Program-made: the position numbers and the translations under genes
Notes under the pieces: model-generated
What the model was told of the DNA's origin: nothing
Databases searched by the model: none
What the model saw: only the letters and a program-made list of their open reading frames with translations
In this document: one piece after another, positions 7,204 through 17,100 of the stretch
Numbering within the stretch: the stretch's first letter is position 1
Layout of the letters: every line of letters begins with the position of its first letter
NCBI GenBank assembly: GCA_041393535.1
Contig: JAWKJY010000002.1
Coordinates: 434,001 to 498,000 of the forward strand
Reading direction: 5' to 3'
Length of the DNA stretch: 64,000 nt
Source of the DNA: JAWKJY01 sp041393535
Lineage (GTDB): Bacteria; Actinomycetota; Thermoleophilia; Gaiellales; Gaiellaceae

Positions 7204-9114
7204 TCAGCCGGTCTCGGCCGGGTCGAGCAGCTCCTCGAGCGACCCGGGCGGCCCGGTGCGGACGGCGTCGACGTTCACCCGCGCCCACAGCTCGAGCGCC
7301 GCGACGGTGAAGCGCTTCAGGCCGCGCTCGCCCGTCGCGGGCCCGCCGTCGACGACGAGCGCGCGGAGGGCATCGGGGTCGAGCAGGCCGCGCGAGAGGC
7401 AGCGGTCGGACAGGACGAGCCGCCGCAGCACCTGCGAGGGGTCGTCGAGCAGGATCCGCGCAACCGGGACGGGGAAGCCGCGCTTCGGCTGCGCCAGCAC
7501 CTCGGGCGGGATCAGGTCGGCGACGGCCTCGCGCAGGATCGCCTTGCCGACGCGGAGGCCGGCGCGTTGGCCCACGGGCGTGCGGCTGGCGCGCTCGACG
7601 ACCCGGTAGTCGAGCAGCGGGGCGCGGCCCTCGAGCGACGCCGCCATCAGCACCTTGTCGCCCCGGAGCAGCATGTTCTCCGGCAGGTAGGTGAGCAGGT
7701 CACCGAGGAGCATCCGCCGCCCGGGATCGACGTCGGCGAACGGCGCGAGCAGCTCCGCAGCGGCGCGGCGAGGGCCGCCTCCGTCGCCGCGGCGCGCGCC
7801 GGCGCCGGCACGAGGCCCGCGACCTCCTCGGGCGAGAAGGTCGGAACCAGGAGGCCCAGCGGACGAGCGGGTCGGTCAGCCGGGCCACCTCGGCCGCGCG
7901 CCCAGCCGGCGGTGCGACCGCCGGAGGGCGAGCAGGCGCCCGGCGGCGGCGATGCCGAGCCCCGCGAGCAGGCCGCCGGCGCGGAGCAGGCGGTCGGCGC
8001 GGTACTTCGGGTAGCCGCCGAACAGCTCGTCGCCGCCGTCGCCCGTCAGCGCCACCTTGACGTGCTGGCCCGCGAACTCGGCGAGCAGGAGCAGCGGGAT
8101 CTCGGACGGCTCCGACATCGGCTCGTCCCGCGCCCACGCGAGGCGCGGCAGCGTGTCGAGGAACGACCCCGTGTCGACGACCACCTCGTGGTGCTCGGTG
8201 CCGTTCCTCTCGGCCGCGATCCGCGCGTAGCGGCGCTCGTCGAAGACGGGGTCGGCGAAGCCGATCGTGAAGCTCGCGACGTCCCGCGCGCCGGCCTCGC
8301 GCATCAGCCCGAGCACGCCGCACGAGTCGATCCCGCCCGACAGGAGCACGCCGAGCGGCACGTCGCTCATCAGGCGCTTCTCGACCGCGTCGCGCAGCAG
8401 CGCGCGCAGCTCGCCGGCCCCGAGCGGCTCGACGGGCGCGACGGGCGGAGTCCACCAGGCGCGCTCGACGAGGCGCTCGCCGTCGTAGGTCGCGAGGTGG
8501 CCCGGGCGGAGCTTGCGCACCCCGGCGAGCAGCGTCCCCGGCGAGACGACGTAGCGCTGGAACAGGTACTGCGGCACGAGCGACGCGTCGATCCGCGGCT
8601 CGACGCCGCCGACGAGCAGCGCCGTGCGGGCGTCCGACCCGAAGGCGAGCCCGTCTGGCGTCTCGACGAGGTAGAGCGGCTTCTTGCCGACCCGGTCGCG
8701 CGCCAGCAGCAGGCGGCCGTGGCGCCCGTCCCAGACCGCGAAGGCGAACATCCCGTTCAGTCGCTCGAGCAGGCCGTCGCCCCACTCCTCGAAGCCGTGG
8801 ACGAGCACCTCGGTGTCCGAGCGCGTCCGGAACGCGTGGCCCGCCGCCTCGAGCTCGCGGCGAAGGTCGACGTGGTTCCAGATCTCGCCGTTGAACGAGA
8901 CGACCACCGTCCCGTCCTCGTTCCCGAGCGGCTGCGCGCCGCCGGCGAGGTCGATGATGGAGAGGCGCGTGTGCCCGAGCAGGCACGGGCCGTCGAGGTG
9001 CGCGCCCGAGCCGTCGGGCCCGCGGTGGCGCAGCGCCGCGATCGCGGCGTCCAGGCGCGCGCGGCCGGGCGGCCCGGAGCCGCGCCGAGCCACCATGCCG
9101 GCGATCCCGCACAT
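7204..9114 (-). CDS. asnB: Asparagine synthetase (glutamine-hydrolysing)-like protein, three frameshifts
   Basis: The protein begins MCGIAG, so Cys2 is the nucleophile of a class II glutamine amidotransferase domain (about 1-210, with RLSIIDL and NGEIWN). The synthetase domain follows, with the ATP-binding LSGGIDS loop and TGDGGDELFGGYPKY. These enzymes amidate aspartate, or in polysaccharide loci sometimes a sugar or uronate carboxyl. The C-terminal third is broken by three apparent single-base losses near 7893, 7847 and 7765; the remaining homology (LTDPLVRWASWF, then LLGDLLTYLPENM) is recovered in the other frames, giving about 637 residues if repaired. ATG 9114 has TAGCGT eight bases upstream (9128-9123), indicating a leaderless start. 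Its location beside the polysaccharide genes suggests a role there. Confidence 0.8.
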
Positions 9115-9353
9115 CCCGCATCACGCTAGAGCGGCCGCCGGCCGAGGGCCACGGCCGAAGGGCGAGGGACGCGCATCCCGGAAGGTCGAGGCGCCGCCGC
9201 GCCGCCGTCCCCACCCTGGCGATCCTGGCCCTTCCGGCGAGGCGGCCCCGACGTTCAGCCGTGCCCGGCGTCCGGGGCGGGCAGCGAGAATGCGCTCGTG
9301 ACGATCCTCGGACGCAGGTCCGCCGTGCTCCGCGACGCCCGCCGGAGCACCTC

Positions 9354-10127
9354 GTGAAGGCGGTCATCCTCGCGGGCGGCTTCGGCACGCGCATCTCGGA
9401 GGAGAGCAGCGTGCGCCCGAAGCCGATGGTGGAGGTCGGCGGCAAGCCGATCCTCTGGCACATCATGAAGATCTACTCCGCGCACGGGATCACGGACTTC
9501 GTGATCTGCCTGGGCTACAAGGGCTACGTGATCAAGGAGTTCTTCGCGAACTACTTCCTCCACCAGGCGGACGTCACGTTCGACCTGCGCACGAACACCG
9601 CCGAGTACCTGACGGACTCGGTCGAGCCGTGGCGGGTGACGCTCGTCGACACGGGCGACAAGGCCCTCACGGGCGGGCGGCTCAAGCGGGTCGCGCACCT
9701 CGTGGGGGACGAGACCTTCTGCATGACCTACGGCGACACGGTCGGCAGCGTCGACGTGACCGCGGCGATCGCGCACCACCGCGCGTCCGGCGCGCTGGTC
9801 ACGCTCACCGCGACGCAGCCGCCGGGCCGCTTCGGCGCCGTCCTGCTCGAGGACGGCCAGGACCGGATCGAGAGCTTCGTGGAGAAGCCCCAGGGTGACG
9901 GGGCGTGGATCAACGGCGGCTTCTTCGTCGTCGAGCCCGCGGCACTCGACTACATCGACGGGGACGAGACGACGTGGGAGCGCGAGCCCCTCGAGCGGCT
10001 CGCGAAGGAGGGCAAGCTGTCCGCGTACAGGCACCGCGGCTACTGGCAGCCGCTGGACACGATCCGGGACAAGATGGTGCTCGAGGAGCAGTGGCAGGCC
10101 GGCTCCCCCGGCTGGAAGGTCTGGTGA
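9354..10127 (+). CDS. rfbF: Glucose-1-phosphate cytidylyltransferase
   Basis: 257 residues. It makes CDP-glucose from CTP and glucose-1-phosphate, the entry to CDP-linked deoxy and branched sugars. The nucleotidyltransferase signature GGFGTRISEESSVRPKPMVEVG is visible in two adjoining blocks at residues 7-28, followed by ILWHIM, TYGDTVG and INGGFFV. Length matches the family. GTG 9354 is used; upstream GGAG is a modest ribosome-binding site. It begins a tightly packed operon (next gene overlaps by GTGA). A 19-codon open frame (9298-9357) ends in the same GTGA and might be a coupled leader. Confidence 0.93.
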   Translation: MKAVILAGGFGTRISEESSVRPKPMVEVGGKPILWHIMKIYSAHGITDFVICLGYKGYVIKEFFANYFLHQADVTFDLRTNTAEYLTDSVEPWRVTLVDTGDKALTGGRLKRVAHLVGDETFCMTYGDTVGSVDVTAAIAHHRASGALVTLTATQPPGRFGAVLLEDGQDRIESFVEKPQGDGAWINGGFFVVEPAALDYIDGDETTWEREPLERLAKEGKLSAYRHRGYWQPLDTIRDKMVLEEQWQAGSPGWKVW

Positions 10128-11224
10128 GCCCCGTGACGCCGCGCCGCATCCTCATCACCGGCAACCTCGGCTACGTCGGCCCCCGGGTGGTCTCCCACCT
10201 GAGCCGCGCGCTGCCCGGCGCCGCGCTCGTCGGCATCGACGCCGGCTACTTCGCCCACGGGCTGACCGGCGTCGACGCGCTGCCCGAGCGCGCGCTCGCC
10301 GTGCAGCACTACGCGGACGTCCGCGCGGTGCCCGACGAGGCGCTCGCCGGGGTCGACGCCGTCGTCCACCTCGCGGCGATCTCGAACGACCCGATCGGCA
10401 ACAAGTACGAGGACGTCACGCTCGAGATCAACCACCGCGCGAGCGTCGAGCTCGCCCGCCGCGCCCGCGACGCCGGCGTGCGCTCGTACGTCTTCGCGTC
10501 GAGCTGCTCCGTCTACGGCACCGGTGGCGACGAGGCGCGCACGGAGGCGTCGGAGGTCGCGCCGCTCACGGCCTACGCCCGCTCGAAGGTCGTCACCGAG
10601 CGCGACGTCCAGGAGCTCGCCGACGACCGCTTCGTGATCACCTGCCTGCGGTTCGCGACCGCGTGCGGCTGGAGCGAGCGCCTGCGTCTCGACCTCGTGC
10701 TGAACGACTTCGTCGCCTCGGCCGTCTCGACGGGCGCGATCGTGCTCCTCTCGGACGGCACCGCCTGGCGGCCCCTGATCCACGTGGACGACATGGCCCG
10801 CGCGATCGAGTGGGGCGTCACCCGCGACCCGGCGAACGGCGGGCCCTTCGTGGCGATCAACGCCGGCTCGGACGCCTGGAACTACCGCATCCGCGAGCTG
10901 GCCGAGGCCGTCGGCGAGGAGCTCGAGGGCGTCCGCGTCGAGATCCAGGGCGGCGCCGCGGCCGACAAGCGCTCGTACCGCGTCGACTTCGGCCGCTACC
11001 GCGAGCTCGCGCCGGACCACCAGCCGCGCGTCTCGCTGCAGGAGGCCGTGCGCGGCCTGCGCGACGGGCTCGCCCGGATGGGCTTCGCCGACGCCGACTT
11101 CCGGGCGTCGGGCCTGATCCGGCTGCGGACGCTCGAGGGCCTGCGCGAGCAGGGGCTGCTCGACGAGCGGCTCGCCTGGACCTCCGGCCCGGCCGCGGGC
11201 GGCCTGCGCGCCGTCGCCCGCTGA
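10124..11224 (+). CDS. NAD-dependent epimerase/dehydratase (extended SDR)
   Basis: 366 residues with a Rossmann motif GNLGYVG at 13-19, SSCSVYG, and a YxxxK active site (YARSK). It probably acts on a CDP-hexose made by the preceding RfbF, either as a dehydratase, epimerase or ketoreductase. It does not look like classical CDP-glucose 4,6-dehydratase RfbG, and no RfbG homologue is visible in the window. GTG 10124 overlaps the rfbF stop (GTGA). The gene is followed four bases later by the C-methyltransferase, which supports a shared sugar pathway. Confidence 0.85.
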   Translation: MSPVTPRRILITGNLGYVGPRVVSHLSRALPGAALVGIDAGYFAHGLTGVDALPERALAVQHYADVRAVPDEALAGVDAVVHLAAISNDPIGNKYEDVTLEINHRASVELARRARDAGVRSYVFASSCSVYGTGGDEARTEASEVAPLTAYARSKVVTERDVQELADDRFVITCLRFATACGWSERLRLDLVLNDFVASAVSTGAIVLLSDGTAWRPLIHVDDMARAIEWGVTRDPANGGPFVAINAGSDAWNYRIRELAEAVGEELEGVRVEIQGGAAADKRSYRVDFGRYRELAPDHQPRVSLQEAVRGLRDGLARMGFADADFRASGLIRLRTLEGLREQGLLDERLAWTSGPAAGGLRAVAR

Positions 11225-11228
11225 CGCC

Positions 11229-12464
11229 ATGCCGACACCGCTGACCTGCCGCTTCTGCTCGGCGCCGCTCTCGCGGTCGTTCGCCGACCTCGGGCTCTCG
11301 CCGCTCGCGAACTCCTACGTCGCCGAGGCCGACCTGCTCGGGCCGGAGACGTTCTGGCCGCTGCACGCGTACGTGTGCGAGCAGTGCCTGCTCGTCCAGC
11401 TGCCGCCCTCCGAGGCGCCCGAGGCGATCTTCTCGGACTACGCGTACTTCTCGTCCTACTCGGACAGCTGGCTCGCCCACGCGAAGGCGTACGTCGAGCA
11501 GGTGAGCGAGCGCTTCGCCCTCGGCCCGCAGCACCGCGTGATCGAGATCGCGTCGAACGACGGCTACCTGCTGCGCTGGTTCGTCGAGCGCGGGGTGCCC
11601 GTACTCGGCGTCGAGCCGGCCGCGAACGTCGCGGAGGTGGCGCGGGAGAACGGCATCCGCACGGTCGTCGAGTTCCTCGGCGAGGCCACGGCGCGCGCGC
11701 TCCGCGAGCAGGGGGAGGGCGCCGACCTGCTCGTCGGCAACAACGTGCTCGCCCACGTGCCCGACCTGAACGACTTCGTCACCGGCCTCGGGATCCTGCT
11801 CGAGCCGACGGGCGTCCTGACGATGGAGTTCCCGCACCTGCTGCGGCTGATGGCCGAGACCCAGTTCGACACGATCTACCACGAGCACTTCTCGTACTAC
11901 TCGCTCCTGACGGTGGAGCAGGTGTTCGCCCACCACGGCCTCGTCCTCTTCGACGTCGAGGAGCTCCCGACCCACGGCGGCTCGCTGCGCGTCTACTGCA
12001 TGCACCGGGACGCCGCGCCCGCGCCGACGGCGCGCGTGGTCGAGCTCCGCGAGCGCGAGCGCGCGGCCGGGCTCGGCTCGCTCGAGGCGTACGACGCCTT
12101 CCGCGAGCAGGTGCTCGCGACCAAGCGGTCGCTGCTGCGCTTCGCGCTCGACGCGAAGGCGGAGGGGCGGTCGATCGCGGCCTACGGCGCCGCCGCCAAG
12201 GGCAACACGCTGCTCAACTACTGCGGCGTCGGGCGGGACTTCGTCGACTACGTCGTCGACCGCAGCCCGCACAAGCAGGGCCGCTACCTGCCGGGGACGC
12301 GGATCCCGATCCGCGGGCCGGAGGCGGTCGCGGAGACGAGGCCCGACTACCTGCTCCTGCTCGCCTGGAACCTCAAGGACGAGATCATGGAGCAGATGGC
12401 GCACATCCGGGAGTGGGGCGGCCGGTTCGTCGTCCCGGTGCCCGAGGCCCGCGTCCACGACTAG
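11229..12464 (+). CDS. Sugar C-methyltransferase (zinc-binding, SAM-dependent)
   Basis: 411 residues with the three-part architecture of NovU/TylCIII-type C-3 methyltransferases. An N-terminal zinc-binding domain has CRFC near residue 7 and CEQC near 52. A central SAM fold has IEIASNDGYLL, GVEP and the family motif YHEHFSYYS. The C-terminal Methyltransf_14 domain contains AYGAAAKGNTLLNY and VDRSPHKQG. It would add a methyl branch to a keto-deoxysugar nucleotide, here probably CDP-linked because rfbF is in the same operon. Four-base spacing to the SDR gene. Confidence 0.9.
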   Translation: MPTPLTCRFCSAPLSRSFADLGLSPLANSYVAEADLLGPETFWPLHAYVCEQCLLVQLPPSEAPEAIFSDYAYFSSYSDSWLAHAKAYVEQVSERFALGPQHRVIEIASNDGYLLRWFVERGVPVLGVEPAANVAEVARENGIRTVVEFLGEATARALREQGEGADLLVGNNVLAHVPDLNDFVTGLGILLEPTGVLTMEFPHLLRLMAETQFDTIYHEHFSYYSLLTVEQVFAHHGLVLFDVEELPTHGGSLRVYCMHRDAAPAPTARVVELRERERAAGLGSLEAYDAFREQVLATKRSLLRFALDAKAEGRSIAAYGAAAKGNTLLNYCGVGRDFVDYVVDRSPHKQGRYLPGTRIPIRGPEAVAETRPDYLLLLAWNLKDEIMEQMAHIREWGGRFVVPVPEARVHD

Positions 12465-12471
12465 GCGGCCC

Positions 12472-13818
12472 GTGCCCGTCGACGCACGAGCGCGGCCCGG
12501 GCTCGACCTGGCCGACCTGCCGCCCGCCGACGAGCTCGGCGCGCAGATGCACGCGCTGCTCGCGGAGCTGTTCCCGATCCACCGCAGCATCACGGGCGAG
12601 GGGCTCCGGCGGACGGCCGCGGTGCTCTCGCGCGACCTGCCGCTCGAGGTCGTCGAGACGCCGAGCGGGACGCAGCTCTTCGACTGGGTCGTCCCGCGCG
12701 AGTGGAACCTCCGCGAGGCGTGGCTCGCGGCCCCGGACGGCCGGCGCGTGGCCGACACGGCGCGCTCGTCCCTGCACGTCCTCGCCTACTCGGTCCCGAC
12801 GCGGGAGCGGCTCCGGCTCGACGCGCTGCGCCCGCACCTGTTCTCGCTGCCCGACCAGCCCGACCTGATCCCGTTCCGCACCTCGTACCACGACGACAAC
12901 TGGGGCTTCTGCCTCGAGCACCGCGTGCTCGAGTCCCTGCCCGAGGGCGAGTACGAGGCCGTGGTCGACGCGACGCTCGAGCCGGGCTCGATGACCTCGG
13001 CCGAGCTGACGATCCCCGGCGCGTCCGACCGGGAGATCCTCCTGACCGGCTACTGGTGCCACCCCTCGCTCGCGAACGACAACCTCTCCGGCGTCGTCCT
13101 GCTCGCGACGCTCGCCCGGCTGCTGCTCGGGCGGCCGCTGCACTACACGTACCGCTTCCTCTGGAGCCCCGGCACGCTCGGGCCGCTCGCGTGGCTCGAG
13201 CGCAACCGCGACCGGCTCGACCGCGTCGACGGCGGCATCGTCGCGGCCTGCGTCGGCGACGCCGGCCCGCTCACGTACAAGCGCAGCCGGCAGGGCACGT
13301 CGCGGCTCGACCGCGCCGTCGAGCGCGCGCTCTCGGACGGCGGTCACCCCCACTCGGTGCGCGACTTCGTCCCCTGGGGCGGCGACGAGCGCCAGTTCTG
13401 CTCGCCGGGCTTCGACCTGCCGGTCGGCTGCCTGATGCGCACGCCGAACATGGAGTACCCCGAGTACCACACCTCGGCAGACGACCTCGAGCTCGTCCGC
13501 CCGGCGCAGCTCGCGGGGTCGCTCCGCGCCTACCTCGACGCGATCGACGTGCTCGAGACCGACGTCGTCTACCGCTCGACCTCGCCCCACGGCGAGCCGC
13601 AGCTCGGCAAGCGCGGCCTCTACCGCGCGATCAGCGCCGGCGCCCCGCGGCCCGAGGAGGTCGGCGCCCGCGCGATCCAGTGGGTGCTCAACCTCGCCGA
13701 CGGCCGCCACTCGCTGCTCGACATGGCCGACCGGTCCGGCGTGCCCTTCGCCGCGCTGCGCGAGGCGGCCTGGAAGCTCGCGGACGCGGGCCTGCTCGTG
13801 GAGGAGGAAGCCGCGTGA
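12472..13818 (+). CDS. DUF4910/DUF2172 M28-aminopeptidase-like protein with C-terminal winged helix
   Basis: 448 residues. The central region has zinc-peptidase-like motifs, HPSLANDN around residue 197 and YHTSADD around residue 333, as in the DUF4910 family related to M28 aminopeptidases. The C-terminal ~70 residues (SLLDMADRSGVPFAALREAA) look like a winged-helix. Family members are common in surface-sugar gene clusters, but their reaction is not established. It sits between a C-methyltransferase and a GT2 with 7-base and 4-base-overlap junctions, so a sugar or aminoacyl-sugar substrate is more likely than a peptide (inference). GTG start. Confidence 0.8.
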   Translation: MPVDARARPGLDLADLPPADELGAQMHALLAELFPIHRSITGEGLRRTAAVLSRDLPLEVVETPSGTQLFDWVVPREWNLREAWLAAPDGRRVADTARSSLHVLAYSVPTRERLRLDALRPHLFSLPDQPDLIPFRTSYHDDNWGFCLEHRVLESLPEGEYEAVVDATLEPGSMTSAELTIPGASDREILLTGYWCHPSLANDNLSGVVLLATLARLLLGRPLHYTYRFLWSPGTLGPLAWLERNRDRLDRVDGGIVAACVGDAGPLTYKRSRQGTSRLDRAVERALSDGGHPHSVRDFVPWGGDERQFCSPGFDLPVGCLMRTPNMEYPEYHTSADDLELVRPAQLAGSLRAYLDAIDVLETDVVYRSTSPHGEPQLGKRGLYRAISAGAPRPEEVGARAIQWVLNLADGRHSLLDMADRSGVPFAALREAAWKLADAGLLVEEEAA

Positions 13819-14771
13819 GCGAGCCGCTCGTCAGCGTCGTGACGCCCGTGTACAACGGCATGCCGCACGTCGCGCAGGCCATCGACAGCGTGCTCGGCCA
13901 GACGCACCGGAACCTCGAGTACGTCTTCATGGACAACTCGTCGACGGACGGGACGCTCGAGCTCGCGCGCGAGCGCGCGGCCGCCGACCCGCGGCTGCGC
14001 GTGCTCGCGCCCGAGGAGTTCGTCTCGGCCGACGACAACGCGAACCGCGCACTACGGGAGATCTCGCCGGAGGCGCGCTACGTGAAGGTCCTGCACGGCG
14101 ACGACTGGCTCTACCCCGAGTGCGTCGAGCGGATGGTCGCCGTGGCGGAGGCGAACCCGCGCGTCGCGGTCGTCAGCGCCTACCGGATCGAGGGCGACCA
14201 CGTCTCGCTCGACGGCCTGCCGCCCGAGCAGACCGTCGTCGACGGGCGCGAGTGCTGCCGCGGGCTGCTGCTCGGACGCTCCCGCTACCTCTGGGGCGCG
14301 CCGTCGAACGTCCTCTACCGCGCCGACGTCGTGCGCGCCCGCCCGGTGTTCTACAACCCGGAGAACCAGTTCCAGTCCGACCAGGAGGCCTGCTTCGACA
14401 TCCTCCGGGACAACGACCTCGGCTTCGTCCACCAGGTGCTGACGTACACGCGCCGGCACGAGGGCGCCGAGTCGCCGTACTACCTCCGGGTCGGCGCCGA
14501 CCGGACCGGCGTGATCGGCTCGATGCTGCGCTTCGGCCCCGTCTACCTGACGAAGACGGAGTACGAGCGCCGCCTCGTGGCGCTGCTCGCCGAGTACCTG
14601 GGCTTCCTCGCCCGGCGGCCGCTCCGGCTCGCCGACCCGGAGTTCCGGGAGTTCCACGTCGAGCAGATCCGGCGCCTCTCCCGGGAGATCGAGCCGGGGA
14701 GCGTGGCCTCGGGCGTCGTCGAGCAGCTGCGCCGGATCGTCGGCGGCGAGCGGGGGAGGGCGCGCGGATGA
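13815..14771 (+). CDS. Glycosyltransferase family 2
   Basis: 318 residues. The GT-A fold signature is clear: VSVVTPVYNGMPHVAQAIDS, DNSSTDGT, a DDW-type metal motif in LHGDDWLYPECVERM, and FQSDQEACFD late in the domain. It transfers a sugar from a nucleotide donor, probably to a lipid-linked oligosaccharide on the cytoplasmic face. No membrane segment is seen. GTG 13815 overlaps the previous stop (GTGA), and the next gene overlaps by ATGA. Its position in the CDP-sugar operon suggests it uses the branched sugar made there. Confidence 0.88.
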   Translation: MSEPLVSVVTPVYNGMPHVAQAIDSVLGQTHRNLEYVFMDNSSTDGTLELARERAAADPRLRVLAPEEFVSADDNANRALREISPEARYVKVLHGDDWLYPECVERMVAVAEANPRVAVVSAYRIEGDHVSLDGLPPEQTVVDGRECCRGLLLGRSRYLWGAPSNVLYRADVVRARPVFYNPENQFQSDQEACFDILRDNDLGFVHQVLTYTRRHEGAESPYYLRVGADRTGVIGSMLRFGPVYLTKTEYERRLVALLAEYLGFLARRPLRLADPEFREFHVEQIRRLSREIEPGSVASGVVEQLRRIVGGERGRARG

Positions 14772-17100
14772 GCGGCGGCGAGCGGCTGAAGGAGCTCCTG
14801 AACGACCAGGCGAACGTCCGCTTCGGCCAGCTCGGCTACTCGAGCTGGATGACGCGGGACGCGAAGCGTGAGGCCTGGTGGTGGCTGAAGTCGCGGGGAC
14901 GTGCGCTGCGCACGGGCGCCGGGCTCGCGCGCGGCTGCGCCATCACGTGGACCGAGCCCGGGCGCGCGGAGCTGCTGCCGTTCGACGAGCCGCTCGCCGG
15001 CCCCGGCGTGGTGACCGTCGAGACGCTCGCGAGCGTCGTCAGCCCCGGCACGGAGCGGGCGCAGCTGCTCGGCCTGCCGCACGCCCGCGTGAAGCTCCCG
15101 TACCGGCCCGGCTACTCCGCCGCCGGGATCGTGCTCGGCGTCGGCGACGGCGTGCGCGACCTCGCGGCCGGCGACCTGGTCGCCTTCCCGGGCTCGCACG
15201 CCTCCGTCGAGACGATCCAGGCGAGCGCGGCCTACCCGGTGCCCGACGGCGTCGCCGCCGACGACGCGGCCTTCGTCCAGCTGGGGATCATCGCGCGTCA
15301 GGGCGTCGCCCTCGGCGGCGTCGGCCCGGGCGACGACGTGTGCGTGCTCGGCGCCGGCGTCGTGGGCGCGCTCGCGCTCCGCCTCGCCGTCGCGCGCGGC
15401 GCGCGCCCCGTCGCGGCCGTCGCGACCTCCCGCCGACGCGAGGCGGCAGCGCGGGCGGGCGGGGCCGAGCGGTTCCTGCTCGTCGGCGAGGACGAGGCGG
15501 CGATCCGGGCGCTCGGCGCCTCGGTCGTGATCGAGGCGACCGGCGACGCGCAGGCGCTCGAGCTCGCGGTCGCGGCGGCCCGTCCCGGCGGCGTCGTCGT
15601 CCTGCTCGGCTCGGCGCGCGGCGCCCGTGCGCCCATCCCGGTCGGGGACCTGCGGCGGCGCGGTGTCCGCGTCGTCGGCGCGCACGTCTCGACCCTGATG
15701 CGGGGCCCCGGCGGCAGGCCGGCGCGTTCCGGCGCGAGGGGATCGCCTTCCTGCACGACCTCGCGGCCGGCCTGCGCGTCGCCGACCTCGTCTCGGAGCG
15801 GCTCGACCCGCGCGAGGCCGGGGCCTTCTACCGGCGGCTCGCGGGCCAGGCGGACATCGTCACCGCGCTCGTCGACTGGCCGCGCGTGCCGCGCGAGGAG
15901 CGCGTGCGACCCGGGCGGATCGCGCGGCTCCCCGACCTGCGCGCCGGCGGCGTCGAGTTCGGCCGCCGCCCCCTCCGGCCCGGGCCGCGCCCGGCGCCGC
16001 CGCTCCTCGGCGGCGAGGGGCCCTTCGCGGGCGCGGCGGGCTCGCTCCGCGTCGGCCTGCTCGGCTGCGGCGACATCGGGGTCGAGAACGCCGGCGCGAT
16101 CGGCGGCGCGCCGAACGTCTCGCTCACGGCCTGCTTCGACCCGATGCCCGCCCTGGCGGAGGAGGTCGCCGCGGGGCACGGGGCGGCCGCCGTCCCGAGC
16201 GTCGAGGAGCTGCTCGGCCGGGACGACGTCGACGCGGTCTTCCTCGCGGTGCCGCACCACCTGCACGCGCCGCTCGCGATCCAGGCGGCCGAGGCGGGCA
16301 AGCACGTGCTCGTCGAGAAGCCGCCGGCGAACGACCTGGCCGGCGCGGTCGCGATGGTGCGCGCCGCCGAGCGCGCGGGCGTCGCCCTCTCCGTCTGCTT
16401 CCCGCACCGCTACGCGCCCGCCTCGCTGGCCGCGCGGCAGCTCGTCGACGCGGGCGCGCTCGGGCGCTTCGGCGGCAGCCTGCTGACCTTCCTGACCGAC
16501 AAGCCGCCGTCCTACTGGCACGGCGGCTTCTCCGGTCGCGCGTTCACCGACTGGCGCGGCTCCCGCGCGAAGGCGGGCGGCGGCGTCCTGATCATGAACC
16601 TCTCGCACTACCTCGACCTGATCCGCCACGTCGTCGGCGTCGAGGTCGAGGAGGTGCTCGCCGTCGCCGGCCCGGTCGACCGGCCCGCCGAGGTCGAGGA
16701 CACCGTCTCGGTCTCGCTGCGCTTCGCCAACGGGGCGATCGGCTCCGTGCTCGGGTCGGCAGCCGTGCGCGGCACCTGGGAGGGGCGAACCTCGACGCAG
16801 CTCCGGCTCTGGGGCACGGACGGGCACGTGTCGCTCGAGGGGCGCGAGGAGCTCTACACGCTGCGCGCGATCGAGGGCGTCCGACCCGGGCGCTGGCAGG
16901 ACCTCCGGCCGCTGCCGGGGGTGCCCATGCGCTCGGTGCTCGTCAGCCGCTTCGCGACCGCGGTCGCCGAGGGTCGCGCGCCCGACATCGGCGGCGCCGA
17001 CGCGCTCGCCGTCCAGGCGCTGATGGAGGCGATCTACCGCTCGAGCGAGACCGGCGCCGCCGTCCGCCCGGCGGACGTCCTGAAGGAGGCCGGCTGGTGA
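14768..17100 (+). CDS. Bi-domain oxidoreductase: MDR (zinc-type) fused to Gfo/Idh/MocA (one frameshift)
   Basis: About 777 residues if repaired. The N-terminal half is a medium-chain dehydrogenase (VVSPGTERAQLLG, PYRPGYSAAGIV, VCVLGAGVVGALALRLA, VVIEATGD). The C-terminal half is a Gfo/Idh/MocA oxidoreductase (VGLLGCGDIG, HLHAPLAIQAAEAGKHVLVEKP, LIMNLSHYLDLIRH). The halves lie in two frames, joined near 15690-15720, where one base appears gained or lost. Such fusions (bi-domain-containing oxidoreductase) occur in polysaccharide loci and probably carry out two redox steps on a sugar nucleotide. ATG overlaps the GT2 stop (ATGA). Confidence 0.82.
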
